64,000 bases of DNA, taken from assembly GCF_021134715.1 (NCBI RefSeq), contig NC_060017.1, positions 5,022,001 to 5,086,000 on the forward strand. Reading direction: 5' to 3'. Positions 51,501 to 63,705 of this stretch are shown one piece after another. A program made the position numbers and the translations under genes. Under the pieces are notes generated by a model. It searched no databases and was not told where the DNA came from. It saw only the letters and a list, made by a program, of their open reading frames with translations. Positions within the stretch are counted from its first letter, which is position 1. The number at the start of each line of letters is the position of its first letter. The DNA comes from Daphnia pulex (lineage: Eukaryota > Arthropoda > Branchiopoda > Diplostraca > Daphniidae).

Positions 51501-52130
51501 TCATACTTTTTCTCCTTGTTTTTCGCAGGTCCTTTTTTCGGAAGTCGAACGGCATCACCGTGTACAATCCGAAGTCCTCGATTGCCGTCTACACCGCAAG
51601 GTAGCAGTCCTGTGCAAAGTCCTCGCAGTAGCAACACCTCGACAGATTCCGATACTCCTAAGTATGCCTGGTTCTTCAACGTGGATCGCCATCAATCCGA
51701 ATCTTTATTAAGAAACTGTAAGGAAGATGATTTAATGTTTTCAAAGGTTTTGGCCATTTGTTAACCCTTTTGTTTACACGACAGTGGAAGACGGAACGTT
51801 TCTCATCAGGCCATCTAAACACGGTGGAGATAATGCTTTCTTCACACTTAGCTTGCAGTATCATCACAGTGTTTTCCACATACTTATACGCAAAAGATCT
51901 GACGGGAAACTGGCGTTGGGTAGCGAAAAGGAAGAAGAAAACGTAACATAATTCTATATAATTTAACGAGGAATTTTCAAATTTAATTCTTTTTATGTTA
52001 TTTTAAACAGACTTTCCATTCGTTGAATGAACTAGTCCAATTTCACTTTGATGAAGCAATGCAGTTACATAGTAGCAAACGCCCTGCCGGCAAGACCCGC
52101 CTTACCAAGTGGCCTGAAAACAACACATAA
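48543..52130 (+). CDS. SAM and SH2 domain adaptor protein, SLP-76/BLNK-like
   Basis: Cytosolic adaptor expected to dock tyrosine-phosphorylated partners. Exons: 48543-48650, 48734-49025, 49091-49177, 49240-49338, 49414-49662, 51052-51135, 51205-51291, 51355-51456, 51529-51717, 51785-51942, 52011-52130; 1575 nt, 524 aa. The N-terminal SAM-like domain reads IVSWSQADVDKYLIKNGILG and continues through KIVALLNDLGSESYR. A Pro-rich linker with PxxP sites (APTIPPKPG, PLGTPPLPPVR, PPPTYPPPAVPPLPRG) and a KKKKK stretch follows. The SH2 domain lies at the C-terminal end: AWFFNVDRHQSESLLRN, then LEDGTFLIRPSKHGG with the phosphotyrosine-binding Arg of FLIRPS. The order SAM, Pro-rich, SH2 at the end is that of SLP-76 (LCP2). 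An invertebrate family member or a convergent adaptor are both possible. A 1.4-kb intron (49663-51051) holds an alternative first exon. Confidence 0.8.
50179..50344 (+). other. Alternative cysteine-rich first exon of the SAM-SH2 gene
   Basis: An ATG opens 55 codons ending in a good donor (CACG|GTAAGC) in phase 1, the phase required by the next exon at 51052. The peptide starts MACCGYLRFAGPAARNLLKR and has seven cysteines in pairs and clusters (ACCG, ECC, YACPC) plus an Arg/Lys-rich stretch. N-terminal Cys pairs next to basic residues resemble palmitoylated membrane anchors. The resulting isoform would be about 301 aa: Cys-rich head, Pro-rich linker and SH2 but no SAM. Confidence 0.6.
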
Positions 52131-53594
52131 GAAGAAGGCTATAAGATGGCGACCATTAATCTTCCAATAAGTAACGACAGGGAAGAATTGCGGTCAGTGG
52201 CTTGTGGTTTTAACTTTGAACTTTATTCCTTTGTCCTGAATTTACAGTGTTATATATATACTTGATTGCCTCTTTCGCTATAATTGTCTGTTAGACATTT
52301 TTCCTGGCGTTATATATTTACTTGCCTGAGAGCATCACATGAGAGAGGAACCATGAAAAACAGCAAAAAGTTCACAAAGTATTTCCTAAACAGTAGAGAG
52401 CGGTCAGTGGCGTGTCTTTTGACATTGAACTTCAGAGTGAGTGAACTTTCCCATGCCATTTTTCTTGACTTGTTGCCTCCTCACGCAATAATTTTTGTCA
52501 CGACAATGTTTTGGCAACACCTCTCCATGACCACTATTGATATTGTATTAGCGATTTTGGAGGGAACTTGTGTTATTTGGCTTTCTTTCCTATACGACGC
52601 TGTTTCGTGCGTACGGCATTAGTCACGGTCAATTGATTGGGACTTGTTTTTGTTTGAACTCCCTCGATTGCCAGTTTCTTTATTTTGCACCTGCACGTGT
52701 CGACCGTTAAACCATTTACCGAAACCAAAAAGGAATTTTGGTTTTTGGCACTATGTACCAATTTGGCTTATCCCTTTTTGAGGATGATACATGATCAATA
52801 TATACATCTCGCGTATATTTTTGGTAACTGGGTCAGTTAATTGCTTTGACATAAAATATAGACATATTTGAGAGTATTAATTCACAAGACACGAAACAGC
52901 ACATCAATTACATTTTGTTTGACAAAATCATTATAGACGAATAGAAATTGAGACGGCCTGGGAGCAGCAGATGCCGTTTTTGATGTTACGTAAACAACAA
53001 AGGACGAGAATATCAGAAATTCAGGGTCCCCGGATATGGGCACATGTACGACACTGATGAGTAATAATAATGATAATAAATGAAGGATGGAGGAGGTAGA
53101 GATCCAAGTCCAGGTTGACTTATTATTGGTAGAGGCTTGACGAAGTTGTGTCGCAACGCGGTTTGAACTGGCGGACTGGGGTGTCGAAAATGGGTAAACA
53201 GAATGTGAGGTTTTCGTGTGGGGGAGGGGGCAGTGTGTATATAATGTATGTACAATCAAATATTGAAAGAAAGAAATTTCACGATCCTTCTGGTCAATAT
53301 AAACAGAAGCAGCCTCGCAAACATATATATCGGATATTGTTTTGACATTTTCAAGAATAGTACGATCGTGTTATATAATATAAAAGGGTGAACGGAAAAG
53401 TGGGCGCATTCTCTTTTGTCAGAATCTCTTTTCAAAAAGATGGGACCAACTTTTGACGTCGTGCCTTATTTATTTGATTTCAGGTGCTTAAAAAGAGACG
53501 AGGAGGGCTTTATATATAGATCGGCATTGGCTTTCACCGCGAAATAACTTGAAAGACGACATGAAAACAACCCGTTCTTGACACTAATGCTTAT
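52131..53594. other. Convergent 3' region of SAM-SH2 and GPCR genes
   Basis: About 1.5 kb between two stop codons facing each other. It is AT-rich and likely 3' UTR from both sides. The longest frame (125 aa, minus, 52882-53259) looks like translated UTR, with no domain. No RNA gene was recognised. Confidence 0.55.
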
Positions 53595-56500
53595 TCAAAG
53601 CGAGTAGTAGTTATTCGGTGTCGAATCCAGGTCCTCCATTTCTCCGTTATCTCCCACACTTTTGGCTTCGAGTGCTGCTATACGATCAGTGGGTTCATGC
53701 GCAATACAGGTATAAGAATAAGGTCAACAAGCCATGGAAAGATCTTGTTTTGCTACCAATCTAATTTTATATGTCAAATCTAACCTGTTGGTTTATTCGA
53801 ATGAGACTGCAAGATCTTGTTGAAGGAGACTATTTTGATGGGCATCAGGGCTATGGTGATGAAGCTCTGAGAATGTGATCCCATTAATTTCTTAATCGAC
53901 GGCGGGGTTAGAGGTGACAGTCGATTCATGACGATCAAATCTCGTCCGGGCGGATTCTCATTGACTTGATGCAGCTCTTGGTGAGATGGGGGCTCATCAG
54001 GCTTTTGGCGGTTCAAGTTGGAACATCCGTTCTTAACTATTGGCGGTCGCCTAAAACATTTAAAAATGATAAGAAATGGCCGAAAGAATTTTGCTTTCAA
54101 CCTCTACAAGAATGAATGAAAGGGTGTTGTTGATCGACACCAATCTGGGTCAAGTGGCGAGCCATCTGTGACTTGGGAGATTGGAATCAACATCATGTAA
54201 AGAGCTTTTTTTACATTTTTTGGCTTCTGACGACATGGTCGTCGTAAGTAAAACGTGTGCACATCAGACGTCTTACAACTTCATTTTATGCATCATTGTG
54301 TAATTTTGCTCGCATGTGTGTAAAATGCGTAGTGGGCGTAGCTTGGACAAAGTCAACGACCCGCAGAGTTACTCAACTGGAAATGACGTTGCCATGTAAG
54401 TTGGAGAAAATTTGACTCAATATCGTAATACTTGAATGATTTCACTATGGTAACTATAACATAAGGTCACCATGTAGTTTCTTCTACGCTTTTTATTGTT
54501 ACGAACCAAAACTTTTAATGAAACTAAAAAAAACATTTCCTGTCGTTCCGTTTCTTTCTTCAGCAAAAAATAAAATACCTAATTATCTTTTGCGTCATTC
54601 TGAGAATCTGGCGACTGAACTTTTCCAATCAAGATTGAGTTTATGTAACGACAAGCATTTGGAAATTGCTGGAAATTCAACTTCCAGTCTATAATAAATT
54701 GCACTCACGTTATTGATTTTAATCTCTCCATCCGTTGAACATCTTCACACTTGGCCCGAAAAGACGTGGGTAGGCTTAAATTTAAATTGAGATTATGCTG
54801 AAAGCATCATTAAGCCAATGAGGACAACTTGGATAGGAGCTCAACTCCTTCTTACACCTTCCTGTACGAGCCGAAAGGCCTATAAGTCGATTAATGGCTT
54901 CCACGGTCGTTGCACTCGTATTGCTCACCATTTCAGAAAAAAAGCTTATAGATGTACTATAGTATCTTACATTAATATAGCACTATCGGGGAGTAGCCTA
55001 TTTAATTAGATCGATAAGTGTAAAGGTAGTTTAAAGTCAGAGTGCGTGACCAAAAGGTCAATTCACGCACACAATCAATGCTATGCTGGGCACGGCAAAT
55101 GTACCGTGGAGTTAACTGTATAAATGATCATGTATATACAAATCAATCTTTTGATTTTACTTTTTACTGACGGGACCTCGGCGTCGCAACATTTCCACGG
55201 GCTCCGAACTGTTGCGAAGATTCCGGCCGGTCGGGCGGAAGAGATTCGCAACTGACTGGCGGATGTTGCGCGAAAGGAGGCAATAGAGCAGCGGATTGAT
55301 TGCGGAATTAGCATGACCCAGCCATAGACTGAAAGAGTGCACCTATTAAATAAACAAACCATTTCAATTAGAAATTACATTTTCTTCGTGCGGTTATTTC
55401 TATATTCGGTGTCGGATACCATCAACAGGTGGGGCGCAGTTTTGTCCATTTCCTTCAACTGTTCCTTCTCCAAAGTGTCGAGAAAGAGCTGAGTCAGGTT
55501 GTAGGGCATCCAGCAAACGGCAAAGACGATGGCGATAATTAAAAGCGTCCGAGCTACCCGGCGGCGGCAATTTAGCAATCGGGAGTCCCTGTTTAAGATT
55601 ATTTCGCCTCCTGTTGAAATCAGCAGCAGCAACGCCCATGTATTTATATAACGGTATACGTGTTACATAGAAGCCATAGCATGTATAAAATCGAACGTAT
55701 ATAATTTCCTTCCTACCGTCGTGGTTGTTCATCAGGATGCTGGGCGTGCACAGCTTGCATCCCATGCGAATATAAGCAGTGATAACGAGCAAGACGGGCA
55801 GGACGTAGGTAGCAACGAACAAGAAAATACTGTAGGTTATCTTGTTCCAGTCTTCCTCCCATCTCTGCTTGCAGACTTTGCAAATGACCAGCTCGGCGTT
55901 CTCGCCGTGCAGTGTGATTGATTCTTCGTGCTGGACGACCAGAACTGGTATGAAGACGAGACTGGCCACCACCCAAATGGACAAAATGACACAACGGGCC
56001 ACCCGCTTATTGAAGAATTGTCGGAAGACGATTGGATGACGAATGGCAAAGTACCTAGACGGATATTAGATGGAAGAAAGTCGGTAATATTTCACGCTGT
56101 CACGCGTTCAATGCTGCATTCTGATGGGGAATGTAATTTGCCCGACACGTACCGATCTATGCTCATGGCCAAAATAGAAAACATACTGGAACTGGCTGCA
56201 ACTCCTGCGATTTAATAAATCAATCCGGTTCTTTTAATCAAGGACGCAACATTGTGGGTGGGATATTCACAATACATTTTCTTCTTTTCGCTATTATTTT
56301 ACGTCGTTTGTTTTGTTTGAAACCTCCGACATGACAACAGCCAACAAAGCGGGACTGGCGATATTTGGTCAAAAACAAAAGGAAAGCTTCTGAAAATAAG
56401 TTGAGAAATTTCCAACAAAGTTCAAACTGCGGTACGCACTCTTTCTTTAAATTTACATATGACTTGCAGATTTGTGTTTGCCGAACGTGACCCCCCCCCA

Positions 56501-59500
56501 GCACCCAGCGACCCAAACTTGGACTCGAGCAGGCAAAAAGTGCGCAGGCAAAATGGACAAATCCAGCGTCGATCGTCATGGAATTCTCGCTAGTGGCTTT
56601 TTTCAAAGTCTTTCAAGTATATAGTACAGTAAACGAAAAAAGAAATAGTTATTTACCTTGGAGATAGGTCACAAACTTGCACATGAAGAGTCCGTAGAAC
56701 CAAATCACCGTAATGTTTTGCGACATGGCCATTGGCATGCAAATCATCGTCACCAGAAGATCCGCCACTGACAAGTTGACCAGAAAATAGTTGGTGACAC
56801 TGTTGCACAAAATAAGAACAAAGTAGAGACGAGTTTTAGAGTTGCACATCTACTTATAGTACAGTTCGATTGGACATCATGGAATAGACATTTTGATTGT
56901 CCTCATCGCTCGATAAATTCAAGGTAAACGAGCATATGCATCACGCAAATTTTACTTCCCAAGACAATATGCTATTTTGATACGTTTTCCGCCACGCGCG
57001 ATCGAAATGGAAACCGACATATTAATTAAGGAAAAAAGGGCAATGCATCTCGAATTGCCGTATAACCGTCTGCTGCATTTACACGGATGGATTGTTTGGG
57101 TAATGAAAGGTCAGATCACAAGACAGGTTACGTTGGCAACCGGTGTATTTATATATATATAGCTATATACCGGTTGTGTGTGTAGACTGTCGTCTTTTCT
57201 GCCACAACGGTGGTCGCCCACATCGAGTATGCATCAAGGAAGAAAAGTTTCAGAGAGTCTTATCACGTCCCGACATTGGCGATAACCGCTGATCGGCGCC
57301 GGCCGACAGCATAGAGCCTCCTCCGCGTTCAAAGCCTTTTTGAATCAGCTTTATCTCGCGGGCTTTTCTGGCGCGTTCTGTTGCCTTTCATTAGCGGCAA
57401 CTTTGATTGCAGCAGGAGAATTTCGAAAGGAAAAATCTCCATCTTAGTAAGTTCCCATAGTTTAAAGGGACTTTTATATGAAAAAAGAAGAAGTTTTTGA
57501 GGGGAGAAATACATACATACAACAGCACTAGAATAAACCCGCGCGTTGGAGATTACGGCCATGACCCAAACACTCTAAACCTTCCTTGACCAAAAAATCA
57601 ACATATACGAGCGGCACCGATTTAAGTGAATTCATTGCCGGGAAATGTTGTTTGTTTCTATCCTGACGATTTCTCTCTCTCTACGTTTTTCGTTTTCTGC
57701 CCGGCACATCTCTTTCAACCCGGAGACTATAAACGGTTTTGCTTCTCCAGCTGCAGTCAGCGTCCAAAAGTTCCAGAGTGGAGAAATGTGTATTGGCTTA
57801 CGTAGATACACACACTGGGACCACATCGTGAATTCACGATGCGCTCGTCGATTTATACGAGCTGTGCATATAGCGCCATCACCAGCGAATCTTTACGATT
57901 GACTTTAATTAGTCGCTAAAGGAGAGGAGGAGCCACAAGAGCGCGGAGCCGGTTTTTTCCCCATCCCAATGGCCATCATCAGCACGTTCCTTCCACTTCT
58001 TATAATTTGATATTATAGACGAAGCAAAGGAAAAAGTAGAACGTTCAACACTCAATTAGCTTCAATCCAAATAAACCGTTCCAAAAAATTTACTTGCTGC
58101 GGGGAAATTAGCATTCAGATAATACGCTGCGCGGAATTCTTTGGGGTCGAAAAATTACGCCCCAGCACCCAGCATAGAGTCCGACAGAGATGAACGAAAA
58201 ACAGCGAATTGATTTCACGGAGAAATAACAGACGACATGTAAAAATTGAAAAAGGATCTGTTAACATTGGGCAACCAATAACAGCAGCGGTAATAGTATA
58301 ACCGAATAAAGAAAATTCCTCCCCAGTCGCGTTGTTTTGTGTGTTTGTTTTGTTGTAACGCAATTGGCCACAATTCTTGGTCGCATAATTGGCACGGGTT
58401 CAGGCTACGTGACCAGCGACGGTATATTTCACTGACCGCTCCATGGCTATATCCCATAGGGAGCAGCAGCATACTCTTTTCTCTTTTCTATTATTTTCCG
58501 GCATTCTAAATGTACACAATTGGCCGAGTTCAGTGCGCTTTTATTCAATTGCATTCCTCCTTCTCGTCGGTTGTGATTGTATATACAATTCCCATAAATT
58601 TATGGCTCATAATATCCGACAAATATCTCCAAGTTGAACCGAAAAATATGTGTACAGCTGTGGTGCTTCGGCTTTGATTTGTGTCGGCGTAAAAACGATT
58701 TCCCGCAGTCTATCAGCATACCTCAATCAATATACAGTGGTCAACAGCAGAGTTGTTTAAATAGACTGGAAAACTATAGGGGTTTCAGTTCGATATGTAT
58801 ACTCATACATATACAAAAGAGCCTGGACGTAGGAATACATTTTGTTCGAATCTAGAAATGATGTCCAGTCACGAACGCAATTTTATAGATGTCGATGCCA
58901 TTGACGCATGTGAACCTTCTTTTTTTTCACGAATACGTGCGTAGTATAAAATATTACGCGCAGAATAATGAACTAGACTCCAACAAAACAGACATTTTAC
59001 GGTGTGGGCATCAGAGAAATATAAGAGAAGACATAGGTTGATGTCTTGAGAGAGATTAAAAAACACACACACACACTGACACGAGTTCCATCAGTGTGGA
59101 CTGAATGTGTGGCGATGTGCTGGGAGCCAGTTAGGTTGTTGCGATGCATAAGATCACGATTATAGCCGATAAGAAATTGCTTTCCCATTTTTATTGGTTT
59201 CTTTTTGGCCACCAACCAAGCACATAGTATTGGACACACCGCGACATATTTTTTATCGGGCTCTATATAGACCGATCCATTTTCATTTCGCAATAGGCAC
59301 TAGCTATGCTGTACTAGAGGTCGAATCTCTCTGCCCAACCTATTATTATTCAGTGTAAAATTTTTTTGGAAAGGTCCTTTTACCTGTGAAGATGCTGGAA
59401 GCGAAAGATGACGACGATTACGAGGAGGTTGCAAACTGCCGCCAACAAGAAAACAACCGAGTAGAGAGAAAGGACTATCAGTTTTGATGGCTCGTGAAGG

Positions 59501-59613
59501 TAATAAAATGCACTGATCACTGTCGATCTGTAGTCATCCGTTGAAATTGTACCGAAGCCATCAATCACCACCGATCCATTTTCGAGAAGCTGACCCTGCA
59601 GTGTATGGCCCAT
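53595..59613 (-). CDS. Rhodopsin-family (class A) neuropeptide-type GPCR
   Basis: Seven-transmembrane receptor. Exons on minus: 59613-59384, 56799-56657, 56204-56153, 56054-55717, 55610-55420, 55342-55161, 54050-53785, 53677-53595; 1485 nt, 494 aa. The N-terminus has an NGS glycosylation site and TM1 carries CNLLVIVVIF. TM2 shows NYFLVNLSVADLLVTM and TM3 ends SILAMSIDRYFAIRHP, so the D/ERY motif appears as IDRY. ECL2 contains VICKVCKQRWEEDW. TM6 carries CWMPYNLTQLF (CWxP) and TM7 carries HANSAINPLLY (NPxxY). The tail after TM7 either stops just inside the next intron (about 379 aa) or continues over two exons and ends NNYYSL. Peptide-receptor features (SVADLLVTMICMP, CWMPYN) suggest a neuropeptide receptor, possibly trissin-, allatotropin- or SIFamide-receptor-like. 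The ligand cannot be decided from sequence. The intron after TM1 is 2.6 kb. Confidence 0.87.
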
Positions 59614-62600
59614 ATTCTTGGAGACGATTTTCTCCCGGCAGCAGCACTAGCTCTTGTTTAAAGGCTTTAATAAAAATACATTTTTGGCGGTGGCGGCGGT
59701 GTTGTGATCTTTGGTATATAAAAACCGCTTCTTTTCTAAATCCCGGTGACTTAGCTGCAAGTTGGCGAGAGCGAAGTATATGATATGAATATCATATGAA
59801 GGTGAAGCCGGGACGGAGGAAAAAACACGTCAAGCTTGTTTCGTCGTCGCCTTTCGACTGAGACATCTTTGACTGGTGGGTGCTAGAAATGGTGGAATGA
59901 CATGAAAAGACTGGGTGTATATAGGACTCTGTTGGTATGTTTACTGGCGGATGGGGCAAGCGGATCTCATGGGCTAGCTCCACATCGATCTCCCGACGAC
60001 GAAAAAATAAAAAAAAGTTTTATTATTATTTTTTTTTTCCAGGAAATTGTGGGCGACTTCTGCGCGATGACAGCCAAAAGGAAAATACGGTATAGGCCAA
60101 CAAGACACGTTGCTCACACTCAGAGAGCGAAATGAAATTCGTTAAAGAGAATAAGATGTCCGTTTCGTATGTAACCATAGGAAAGTAACAGGATGCTGAA
60201 CACTATTATTGAATTCGATGTCAAGGGGTAAAGTCATCTCGCTTTCGTTCGAATATCTGGGTCAATTCGATCAGCGCGGAGGACAAAATTTTTATTAAAA
60301 TCTTGTGGAATAATAATAAAAGCCTCTTATATGGGAGAACCCCGTTCTCCTTTGACGTCTCGACAATCGGTCTGGGAAGATGCTAGATTATATTGTCCTT
60401 TTATGCCAATCCACTGCGAACGTGACGGTTCCTCGAGAGCAAATGCCGAGACGGTGTGAGAATAGCAGCTGGAAAATATTAGATATTTTTCCCCCAACCG
60501 TTGTGTGTAGTACGTCTTGTCAAAAAATTTTGCGATGTCCTGTCTACTCTGCCAAGATGCTCGAGTGCTAAATCCGAGTCTTATGGAATCTCGGTCTACG
60601 TGCGCTATGGTCATATAAAAGTTGTTTTTGGGGTTGGTGCGAGAAATCCGTTTTTATGCATGGCTTTTCGTCAGATCGTCGCCGAAAACTATTTCGCCAT
60701 GTTTCAAAATGGTCTTGTTTCGACTCTCGAGAGCTACGAGGAAGTAGTACCAAAGCTACAAGACATCACGTATTACATATTTATCAGCAGATCCGTATAT
60801 GTCACACTCAGATCTTAATTCCTAAAAAGCCAAAGTGAAAGTTGCATCACGCCAAAATGAGTGAAAACGCATCAAATAGTCGACGGAGCATAAAAACAGT
60901 CATACTTTGTCTTCCACGACCCGAAAGACTAATAGCTCACACTCACTCATTTTCATTTTTATTTGTTTGTTTTTCTTCTTATTTTTATTTCTTTCTGCCA
61001 TGATGAGATTGATTTTCTTTCTACTAGGCGTGTATATCAATAAGTCGCTGTAATATCCTTCTTGGGTAATCAAGACGCGTCCTTGCTCTGACGAACGTTC
61101 AATTTATTGGACTGCGCTTTATTCGTGATAGATATTGACATGACAATGAAAACTACATTTCGTATTCTATGTGGGTATGTTATTATTGGATGACACTGGC
61201 GGTCCGCACAACTCTCATATTCCACTGGGCTGTAATAATGTCATTTCAAGCGGTTTACCGTGTCTACTAGAAGCTGCGCAAAAATCGCAAAAGTCTATAG
61301 ACGACTGGATTTACTGTAATCTTCAATCGATATTCTATCGACCATGACGATATAGGCTCTCATGGTCGGAAGATGCCATTCGAATGATTCAAATTTAATG
61401 GTGTCATGTAGCAGCATCTCTTACGCACAACATTTTCACATAGCTTGGTGTGGATTCGAACCAGAAAAGCCGATTGACCTACATTTCGGTCTCGGAGTAA
61501 AAAACCATTAAGAGGTTTCACGTGTGTTGTTGTGTGGGCTCTTAATAAGTTGCCACCACAGTTACAGAGCTGGGGAGACCGTTTCGAATTAGATTGAACT
61601 GCGGAAGGTTTCGAACAACCGAATTGGCAATTTAGTCATCAACGGCTCATAGTATTTTTTGATTGTGGGAAGTGCGCACATTTTGATAACATCATTTGTC
61701 GCTCGAATTGTCACATTTCCTTGATGACGCAACCCGAAGGATTATAGTTTAATTTCTTGAAAGAAACGAAAAGCAATATAGCCTATTGCACAATGCATAG
61801 CGACACCGATTACTTGGTTAATATATGATCGTGAATCAAACGCTTGAACACTATTGGTTTGTATGCATCAGCAAATGCAACTCGGGCTGATTTGAAAACC
61901 CGATTTCAAGTTTTGAGAGGAGATATCGCGGGACACATAACTCGGGAGAGTGGAGTTGTATGAGAACTTTAGTCTAAGCAGTATAACCCAGATGTTATCC
62001 CGTGACACGGGAGTATAGGGTACTCGGGTCATAGGGTAGGGTCGCAAAAACGTAAGTACACCATCTCAAGAAATAACTTTTTTTCCCTCCAGCAATCAAC
62101 TAAAGAATCAGACATGGAGATACACAATGTCTTCCCATGTAATCGGTGGAGAGACCGAAAAGGTTGTTCGGCAAGGAATGCATCAATTGGCCAAGGTAAA
62201 TGACAAATCTCAATTAAACCGTTTAATAGTCGAGGAGATCTCGGTAAGATATCTAATCGATTGGCTCAGCTAAACTGATATGAAACGTATCGAAAACGGG
62301 AAAATACCCCCCAAATTTAAGTACCTCCTTACAAAACGACTTTCACGTGGAATTTATCGTGACAATCTTTCGTTTGGTGAACACGATTCGCCTCTCAGTG
62401 ACACTAAAGCAATCTGAGATGAACTTATGTATAATCTAATGTCATTACATAGGAAGATAACAACTCCAGCAGTCCTTCCTACTTTTGGGATGTACACTAA
62501 CAGGGTAGTACTACTGCGAATATATTCTATTTATTCGCGAGGCACAATTTTGGAAATTGAAAATTTTATGGCGGAATCGATTCACCTATAAGGACACATC

Positions 62601-63492
62601 CATTGCACCATCGGCCACCAGACGGGAAGAAATTGATATAGTCAGACTAAAAGGTTTGTCTTTACATTATAAATTGTTGGTCTATCATCTCAATATACTC
62701 TTGAACTTTATTTTAGGGTTATTTGTCGAAACGAAGAGTATAATATAGGATATTTCACAATTCAACGTAATTTTTTCAACAAGTTTTTGTTTCTACAGTT
62801 TAAACTTGACGAACATGACGTAGGACAACGAAGACAAACACAACATTCTTATTAGATAGGCAGGTCATATTGCGTGATTTCAAAAGTTGAGTTTTTAGAA
62901 TGAAGCTTTCAAGAATCTATGTCAGTTATTATTGAACCCTTCAGACCATTACAATATTTGTTGTTACTCTGCGACGTAGACAAGAAACGGATGTATACTG
63001 AAATGTTTGACTACACATTCGAGACCCACCAGTTTTATGCACCGCAATTTTAAAAGCTCTTTACCTCTTTTATTTTATCATTTACATACTAATATAACTT
63101 GACACACAGCGAGCTAAACGCATCTGAAACTAGGACAACTAGGTTTTTATCATCTACCGTCTTAACTAGCAGCTGTTCATGAAGACGACTTGATGTCATG
63201 TCATTTACGAGCCGAACTGGCAAGAAATGTAGGCCAATTACGCACTAACGCTGCAGAGGGAAATTTTGCAACCATACCAATCCTTAAAATACAAAACCAA
63301 TAATAAAACTCCAGTTGGCTGGGCCTATCTAGTTATTTTACTTAAATATTATTAGAGAACTTGTGTATGAAAAAAAATAATACAACCAGTTAAGATGTGA
63401 CTCCTATGTATATTGATTCTTGAAACTTTTACACTGCCAAGGAATTTCATCAGCAGACTAACATCTGTACAGTATTGGACAATTTTGGGGCT
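59614..63492. other. Long region upstream of the GPCR with no gene seen
   Basis: Nearly 4 kb between the GPCR start codon and the ATP synthase e stop codon. Only short frames without recognisable domains occur. It probably includes non-coding 5' exons and the promoter of the GPCR. A T-arm-like TTCGAATCC on the minus strand near 61452 does not fold into a tRNA. Confidence 0.5.
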
Positions 63493-63705
63493 TTAGAAAT
63501 TTGGAGGTACTTTGACACCAGCCTGATCAGCTAAATACAAGAGTTCTTCACGGTTCAGTCTTGTCTTCTCTGTAGCCTTTTGGGCATCCTTGACAATCTT
63601 TCGTTCAGCTTCTTCTACTCTCCAAGCAGTTTCAGAGGCCTTCAGAGTGCTGTAACGATGGGATCCCCACATGATACCCAGCAACAGGGCTGACCAGCGA
63701 CCAAA
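63493..63705 (-). CDS. ATP5ME: ATP synthase subunit e, mitochondrial, last exon
   Basis: Small inner-membrane subunit of F1Fo ATP synthase that stabilises dimers. The exon runs from an acceptor (TTTTACAG) at 63706 to the stop at 63493, giving 70 residues: FGRWSALLLGIMWGSHRYST, then a charged helix of Lys/Glu/Arg ending in VKVPPNF. The membrane segment with G-x-x-x-G-like packing (LLLGIMWGSHRY) and the following amphipathic helix match subunit e. The usual N-terminus (about 10-20 residues ending near VSPLIK) should be in an upstream exon. I could not find it in the remaining 295 bases, so it probably lies beyond the right edge. Confidence 0.85.
   Translation of the reverse strand, partial: FGRWSALLLGIMWGSHRYSTLKASETAWRVEEAERKIVKDAQKATEKTRLNREELLYLADQAGVKVPPNF

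Noticed and set aside
51457-51528. Read-through IRFPQSPQSLVQRD in the SAM-SH2 gene as coding
   Set aside because: It is bounded by GTATTC and TTTTTCGCAG, 72 nt long and in the range of neighbouring introns, so it is best treated as an intron. It is in frame, so retention cannot be excluded.
52882-53259. 125-aa minus-strand ORF
   Set aside because: Lies in the likely 3' UTR between two stop codons, has no domain, and is not joined by splice sites in phase.
61440-61505. T-arm-like TTCGAATCC on the minus strand, possible tRNA
   Set aside because: The T stem has a mismatch, no acceptor strand complementary to the 3' part is found and no D arm is visible.
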